Origin: a virus
Virus record (IMG/VR): IMGVR_UViG_3300044635_001202
Coordinates: 1 to 64,000 of that record
Strand: one strand, 5' to 3'
Length of the DNA stretch: 64,000 bases
Shown here: in pieces, positions 31,001 through 40,000 of the stretch
How positions within the stretch are numbered: the first letter of the stretch is position 1
How the letters are laid out: each line of letters starts with the position of its first letter
The notes under the pieces: generated by a model
Database searches by the model: none
Seen by the model: only the letters and a program-made list of their open reading frames with translations
Told to the model about the DNA's origin: nothing
Position numbers and translations under genes: made by a program

Positions 31001-34000
31001 TCTAGCAATAGCTTCATCAAATTTAGTGGTTGTTTTGAACTTGTTTGTTGACATCATGTCAAAGACTGTAACTGGACGAACAGTATCTCGTAGATCTAGT
31101 ATTAATTGGGGATATTTTTCCATAGCTTCTGTGATTGTAGCTATTTTATTAGCTCTATTTTCTCTTCTTATTTTTGCTTCGTAACCAGCTTTCATTTCTT
31201 GATCACGCATCATTTGTTCATCTGTACCTACTCCGACATTCTGGTCTATTTCTCCTCCAAATTGAGCATATACTACTCCTCCTCTGCTGTATGCTTTACC
31301 ACTATTAATTTGTTGTAATAACGGAAGATTACTTTGAGCTGCCTGTCTATTAATAACAAATTCGCCGGGCGTCAACATTGCTGGCACAGTATCTGTTCCT
31401 CTTGGCTGAAAATTAATCATACCACCAGATTGTGCAGCAACAGAGTTGACAACACCTCCTGTTTGGAATCCTTGTACAACTCTACCACCAAACCAATTTT
31501 GATCAGGTAACTCTCCAAATGTTTTTGCCAAACCTAAAGTAGTGTGGGCAATATTAGCTTGTGATCTGAGAGGTAAATTAGCTGCTAAACTAGCTTGAAA
31601 TGTATTAGATCTTGCAACATTATCGGGATTACCTACTTTATCGAATAAAAAGTCTTGACCAACCCATCCAGGATTACCCCCATACCATTCTTTAAGTACA
31701 TTAACTCTATCTACTAAATATTTAAGAGTAAATTGATCAAAATAAGGCAATCCGTTCGATCCTTTGAAACTAGAAATATCATTAACGAACTTGTCCATTA
31801 GATCTTTTCTAGTATTAACATCAGCAAATTCATTATATGGATTAAATAATAGTTTAATTAAACCCATAAGATCTGTTGGAATAGCATCTACCATCTGCTG
31901 TCTGCCTAAAGTACCATTTGGAGATACTGTTCTAACTAATCCATTCTGTATTTGTGCTCCTAATATATTTTGCCAATCTGGAGACAGTTGTAAACCAGAA
32001 AGTCTGGACATTAACATAGTTCCGCCAAGAGTTCTAAATAAACTCATGTAGTCAGAGCCTACCATATTAAATTGTGCTAATAATCCTGTATCTCCGGATG
32101 CTAATCCAGCAAAAGCTTTAGCTGCACCAGAAGCCACAGTATAGACCTCTTTAAGATATTGAAACTGATCAGGTCTTCTGATGCTGTTACTAATTGATGA
32201 TAAATAACCTCCAAAGTTTTCCATTACATTAGCAGCATATCCTGAGATATTCTTAGCTTGTCCAGCATTAATTTTTTGTAAATTAGGAACTTTACCGATA
32301 TAAGATGCTAACCATCCATTTCTAGTTCCTGGGACTCTTGCTCTTCCAAAAATTTGTAGAGCAGATTTTGACATTCTTCTTAAAGCTTCTGGTATATTTT
32401 GATCATCAACAGTAAGATTTTTAAATCCCTTATTGGCTATAGAATCAGCTTGATTACCAGCTCTGGCTCTTACTCTGTCTATTTGAGACAAAATATGCTC
32501 TCCCATTTCGATACCGAAAGGCTGATTAGATACTGGACTAACTAGGGTATCCAAACCAGGAAATACCATCTCTAAGCTTTTGATAAATGACGAATCTAAT
32601 TGTCCTATCATAGCCTTTTGTAAATTAGTTTTAGCAGCACCGTCGGGTTTTGTAGGATCTGTTAATATACTATTAATATATTTTTGTACATCAGCGTTTG
32701 GTAATGCTACAGCATTTAAAGCCTTATTAATATCTGCTGGTGTATATTTAGCGCCAGGAAATAAACCTATTCTACGCTTATCTAGTATTGCGGGATTAAT
32801 ACCTTCAAATAGGGTTCCTCCTGTGTTTGATGGCAAGAATAGCTTAGTAGCTGCTGGTTCGAATTGTTTATTAATTGGATCATATAATTTGCCTTCCCAT
32901 TCATCATATGCTATTTTTAAATCCATATTTGGATTACCGCCAAGTAACTGTTGCAATCCCCATGCAGCAGGAACTGGTACTGCCAGATTTTCCTCTGGTA
33001 GTCTTGTCATCTTAATATCGCCAGGATTAGCAGCAGCAAGCTGTGCTTCTAGTTGTTGTCTTAATACAGGGTCTAGATCATCTAATTTACCATTAATAAC
33101 ATAGGGGAAAGCTTTAGATCGTTGACGAATAGCTCCCAGATCATCAAGCTCTTTGATACGGATGCCTTGTGGTGGACCTGGGTCAACGAAAGGAAGAGCA
33201 TTTCCAGCAGCATCTGTTGCTTTTAGTCCAGCTCCACTAAACATCAAATCTCTATTTTTTGCTATAATAGGATTTGCTGCCAATTCTTCTATAGTTTTGT
33301 TGAGTGCCGGTACAGCTCCAGGATTAAAAATAGCCAAACTATTAGCTGTTCCAGTAATTCTTAGCTGATCGAAATATCTACTAATAACATCTGCTCCAGG
33401 AAAAATTTCTCCTACTGATCCATTATATAATTTAGATAATTGATTTTGAATTTCTAGTGTTTTTGCATCTACTTTTCCCTTATCGTCAAATGCTGGAGCT
33501 CTTAAAAAATTAGCAGTATTTTCATATTTCTGGTATGATTCGTCGTTAGAGTCTTTTAGTGCTCCCAACTTATCAAAAGCAATAACGTCTTTTTCCCAAT
33601 TTGACATAACCAAAGAGGTACCAGCCTCTCTTTTTTGTTCGAAATCAGTAGAAGCATACGGTGTTCCCATAGCAAAGTTAGGGAAATTAGTGGATACAAC
33701 GTCAGTTTCTCCTCCTCTTTTTGGTTTCCAAATTTTATACATATTTTTTCTTTCATCAGATAATGCCGGGCCTGCTCCAGCCTGTCTTTCTTTTGCAATA
33801 CCTAATGACTTACCTTTTACTATTGTTGTAGCAAATTTATCTCCATCTCCAGTAAAATCTGATGGAAAAGGCATAGATCCGAAATTATTAAGATCTAGAT
33901 TATATTTAGCTAATGACCAATCAATATTATTATCTTTTGCTTTTTTCTTATATTTTTCTAGCTCTAGTTCATTTAGCTTAATAGTACTCAAACTGTCTGA

Positions 34001-37000
34001 GCCATCAGTATGAAAAAAGCTCTTTTCATCTTTAATACCAGCAAATCTAGAAAGAGCTGCTTCAGCACGATCCCATATTTGGTAATCTACTTTTGTTGCT
34101 CCTTCTTCATCTGTATATTTCATTAATATTGGTCCCATACCCGGTACTACTCTGGTACCGGCATCTGGCTCTAGATCCTTAAGGTCTAGAGTTAATGTAT
34201 TATCATCTGCTTTTGGAGTTTGTTTAGGGCTATTCAAAAACGTGTATACTGTAGGAGCTTGATATAAAGCAGACTTTGCTTTTGTTAAACCTGCTATTGC
34301 AGCAGGTGTATTTAGATCAATAATTTCTGTAGTACTTTGTCTAGCTGATTTAGTAAAGATAGTTTCATCACCAAGATCATGTACGAAACCTCCTTTATCA
34401 TAATATCTAACTTTTCCTCCTTTACTATATTTATTACTATTTATAGATTCTAATAGTCCTCTATTTCTACTAGTAGCTTGTCTATTAACAACAAATTCTC
34501 CGGGAGTCAACATGGCGGGAACAGTGTCTGTTCCTTTGGCACTAAAATCAACCATTTGTCCTGCTGCTGCATAGATAATACCTCCTGAAGCTTTGCCTTG
34601 AGGCTGCAAAGGAGCTAGTCTATTAATACCAGCAGCTATATCTGCTAAATGGGCATTAACGAAAGTTAATTGTGTTTTAGATAAAGCTAAACTAAGTGCT
34701 TTTGCAGATCTGTCTGCAATATCTTGTGCAAGTGTTCCTTCTAAGTTTGCTAAGTATCTGTTAGCTTGTGCTTGTAATGCATTAGCTTCGTTATAATAAG
34801 CTAGTGCTGCGGAAACAGCCGGATCAACTTCTGGATTACGCAAACTATTTAAAACGTCCATAAACATTGGAGTTATGCCGATACCAGACTCTTGCAACAT
34901 ACTTTCTAATACATTTGCTCTAACATTAGATCCTTGTTTACTGTCTCCCAAGAAAGGCAATAAGTCTTGTAGTACTCCTAAAGTATCTTTTCTTTCATTG
35001 GCAAATGCTGCTTGTGCAGATTTCATAGCTTCAAAAACATTGGCTCCATTGTTTAAAGCTTCACGATAAGCTTTTTGCGCTCCTATACTATTATTAATAG
35101 TATTAATTTGACCATTCATATTCCGTTGTAGTCTAACAAATGACATATTAAGACCACTTAATTCTTCTGGAGTAGATGTTACAAGTTTTTCTATAAATGA
35201 AACCTTGCCCCCTATTCTTTGTTGAGCGTCTTGCATTTTTTGCATAGCATCTGATGCAAACTCAGTACTTTCCGCTAAGAGTTTTAAGCCACTAATATTT
35301 TCTCTTAAAGCGATACTTGTATCTTTCACGTTGTTACTAAGTCTAGCAAAATCAGGAACTCCAGCTGGACCTCTTTCTGCTACTTGTGCTCGTGAACTTT
35401 CTTGTCTTCTTCTTAGAGCATCTAAATCCAAAATAGAATTAAAAATTTCTCTAGGATCAACAGAACCTCCAGTAAAACTCTTAGTTTTATTTTGTAATCT
35501 TTGTCTGGACTGATCTAAATCAATAGTTTTTCCTAGTACTTTTGCTAATTCTACATTAGCATTAACTAAGATATCGTCAGCTCTACGCAATTTATCTCTA
35601 CGAGATATTTCCAGGTCAATAGTTTTATTAATATTGTTTCTATAAGAATCTAATGCAGCTCCAAAACTTTCTAAAGCTTTACTAACTATTCCCTGAACAT
35701 TCTGTGCGGTATCTAAAACTTTACTTAATGAAGCTACTTTATCTTGAATTTCAGAAAAAGACACCTTGTCTTCTCCAGATTTTCTTAATTCTCCTACTGC
35801 TCTACCAACTTGTTCTGCTATTTTTTCTGATAACTCAGGTGGCAATCCTAGATCTTTTAGAGCTTGTCTAAGATTAGCATCAATTTTCATGGAGATAACT
35901 TCGTCATTTGCTTCAGGATTTTGTGCCAATACTGAATTTACAGTTTTCATTACTGTAGATTCTGCTGTTTCTCCAACAGACAATAGAGATTGAACTATAT
36001 TAGATGAAGGTCCAAAAAAACCACCTGCTGTTGCACGAGCTTGTGATCCTTGAAAATCGTTATATGATCTTGGATTATTTAATACATTAGACAATCCTAA
36101 TTCTGTTGACTGTAAGGAAGCTTGTCCGTTTAAAGCTGCTATATTACCATCTATGCTTTGTTGCATTTGTTGCAAAGAGAACGATGTTGCTGCTATTGCC
36201 TGTTCCATGTTTCTAAACATACGAATTAAAGATCCTGTATATACAGCAGTAAATCTTTGTACGGATTTAGCTTCTTTGTCTCTGATGGTAATCAATACCT
36301 GCTGTCTTGTTTTTTCTTGAGCAGCTGCGTCTATTATGCGTTTTTTTTCTTTCTCTATGACAGCTCCGTCTAATCCGCTATTTTCTAGTTCAAGGATCCT
36401 CTGACGAATAACCGCGTCTGCATTAGCTAAAGACTCAGCAAAACTCTTGAAATTAGGATCATTAACAATATCTTGAAAAGATTCTCCTTTATAAGCTCTC
36501 TCTTTGAAGCTTTCAAGTAAAGAATCTGACAAAGCTTTACCAAGAGCCGCTTGTTCTTGTGCAAGTTGTGGTATAATTTTTTTATATTCATCAGCTAGTG
36601 ATCTTTCGTCGCTGCGAGAAGCATAATAAGCTTTTTTACCACCAAGTCTCTCAATCTCAGATCTTTTATCAAATCCTTCAGTATCTCCTGTGCCAAAATA
36701 TGGCATAGAGGTATATATGTAGTCTAATAGATTAGTAAAAGTAATAGTGGATTGTTTACTTACTCTGTCTAGAGCTGAAGCGAAAGCTTTCGAAGCAGAT
36801 TCTAGAGCACTGTTTAGTCTATCAAATCCTATATTATTTGCAGCTTTTCTTAATCTCTCAAATTCTTGCTCAACTCCCTTCATACTAAATTCAAGCTTTT
36901 GTTTCTGTAGATCAATATCAAATTGATTCATTGCGTTAACAACATCTTTAATGGTCGAGACAATCGTAAAAGCAGCTGCTCCAAGAGCAGTTAATCGAGC

Positions 37001-40000
37001 TGCAACTCTTGTTAATCCCGACCCGAATCTGCCTAATGTTGTATTAACGTTAGATAATCCTTTAGACATTTCATCCAATTGACTATATAGCATTAATCCT
37101 GTGCCTAATCCGGTTGTGGCTGTTTCTAAACCTGCTGCAAGACCGGCTGATTCTGCACTACTTTTCCTGTCTATACCTTGTGCTAATATGCCCCCAAACA
37201 TTTGAATACCAAAAGCTCCTGTCATCATAGCTTGAGAACCTATTCCAGTACGACCCGGACCAGATGCTCCTCTAGTTTCGTTAAGTGTGTCTCGACGAAT
37301 CCTTGCTTCTTGTTGAGCCATTCTTCTGGCTTCTTCTAAAATTCTATTTCTATCACCTCCGAAACGACCTTCTGCTGTTAGTTGTCTTGTTAATTCAGCT
37401 CTTCTTCTAGTTTCAAAAGCTCTATTCATTTGTTCAAATGTTCTTGGATCTCCCATAGCAGTATTAATATATTGTCTAAGATCATTACCGCTTAATCCTG
37501 CTGTTTGTGTTGGTGATAATCCAGCTCTTTGAGCTGCTCTTCCATATGAAACGCTTTCTGCTCGTCTCATAAAAGTATCATCAAGATCACGACCACTTGC
37601 TTGACGTCTTTGAATCATAGCTTGTAAGTTTTGCTGTGCATCATAATCTATTGTTTCTAATTGACCACCATTAACTCCAGCTAATTGTCTTTGAGCTCTG
37701 ACTTGAGCCGCTGCTTGCTGTCTGATATTAGCAAGTCTTGTTTCAGCTTCTATAACAGTTCTCATTGGTGCGCCAGAAACTCTTAATCTTAAAATATCTG
37801 CTTCATATGCTCTTGTAGCAGCTTCTACACTAATTTGTCCTCCTCTACGCAAGATATTGGCTGAGTCCGAAGACCTAACTCCTAATTCTTCTAGGGCATC
37901 TATCATCTGACCAAGACCTGTTACCACGCCGTCCGGAATGCGTAAATTCTCAAAAGAAGCTTGTGCTCCCGGTCTAGCTGGAACTCTTGGACCACCACCA
38001 AAGAAAAATCTTTGTACGGCACCTCCAGCAGCGAAATTCTGTACGGTTCCTACCGGACCTCCTTTGTTAAATCCTTTAATTTTATCTGCTCTATTAAGAG
38101 TATGTAATCTACTAGATCCTAAACTACTAGCAGCTTTTTTATTAATTACAAACTCACCCGGAGTTAATAAAGCAGGAACAGTGTCTTGAACGGATCCTCC
38201 AGTAGCATACTGCTGAACATTAGCCCAAAGATTATGTCTCCCCATTAAATCTACGTATTTTGCTGTATTTACTCTAAATTTAGAACGAGGAGAAAGCATG
38301 AATTCGTTTTCTTCATTGGGTTGTTTCATGAAGAACGTTTCGGTTTTGCCTGTTCTTGGATTAATATCTTGTTTGGTTACATTAATTTTACGATCTTTTA
38401 ATTGTTCGGCAACATCTACTCCTTGAGCATTCTTTTTTGTTTTTACAGTAAGCATAGCTGCCCAATTATCTTTTGCTCTTGGAGCATTATCTAAGAATGA
38501 TTTGGCAACTGCGTAGTTTTTACTTGTAGAAATGAATCCCGGAAGACTAAAAGTTTTACCAATAATTTTAGCTACTTCTGGAGCATAATATGCTTGTTTA
38601 GCATTAAATTTGGTTCCTTGTGGAATATCTGGATTTTTATTTAATCCAGTATCCATAGCAAATTTATCAAATGCATTACGAGATATTGAAGTATATAATT
38701 CCTCTGGTGCTTCTGTGCGAAGTTTACGTAAATTTCTAACATCTGAAGCTAATTGTTTTCTGTCCTCTTTATTTAATGATTTGCTATTAGACAAACCAAG
38801 ATTAATTGGAGTAGCGTCTGTGTAGTATCTTTCTAGTGTGTCTAAAGGTTTTGATAAGCCTCCAGAAGCAAATTTTTGAACTACTCCTCCAAGATTATAT
38901 CCTTTAACATTTTTAAGATAAGTAACAATATTATCCTCTACTGTTGATGGACCACTAATTGTTCTTTTTGCATCAGTGGGGATGTTTCCTGGTATATTAA
39001 AATATTTAGCTGCTCCCTTAAGTCCATTAGGAAAATCTAAACCTTGGCCTTTTAGAGCTGATGGTCCTCCTAATTGTTCGATCATTCTTTCAAAGATAAC
39101 TCCTTGGGCTGTAGCATCAGCATTAGTATTTTTTATACTTTTTCTATTACCATACCTATATGACGTAATTCCTTCTGTTGATCTAGCTTTGGCCGCTTTC
39201 ACATTTCTAACATCATCATCAACAAATACTGATCCTGGACTAAGTAATTCCGCTTTAAGTTTAGCTATTTGAGAACCAGAAACTCCTGGACCTCCCAATC
39301 CCTTGAATTGAGATAATGGAATAGGTAATCCTTGAGAAGATAACCACTGATGAACAAGGTCTAATGTTGATGATGGACGAGCTGTAATTAGTCTTAGACT
39401 ACTAAGTAATTCAGGTTTTTTAGAAACCATGCCAACTAATTCTCTACCTAATAAACTAAGCTTTGCTCCTTTAAGAGCGGCTGCTACTTTAGTTCTATCT
39501 CCAAACTCAGCAAACTTTGGAGTTTTTGGATCAGCCAACACTTTATCTGCTCCAAAAGCTAATGTTCTGTCAAAATCCAAATTCAATTCTCTACCAAGAC
39601 CAAGATTAGATAAAATATCAGCCACCATTACTTTTTTAGCAGCTTGTTTGGCAGTTTTGTTAACAGAGGAAGAAAAAGACTGGTCCAGAGAAGCTGCTGT
39701 ATCTGGATTCATAAGTCCACTAACAATCCTCACACTCACCGGAGATTTTAATAAATTAGAATTAATAGTCTTATTAATAGGAGCAAATGCGGATCCCATC
39801 ATACCAGCAGCGCCAAATACTAGTCCTTTGGATTCTGCTCTGGTGGTTTTAGCCTTTTGTGCTCCAGATAATCTATTTTGTTGTTTAGTAAATTCTGCAA
39901 AAATAGCTTTTTTACTTGCTTCCTGTTCTGGTGTTAATTTTTGTTTTTTAAGTAAAGTATATACATCTGTTGAAGATATTCCACCAGCAGCCGCAGCTTT

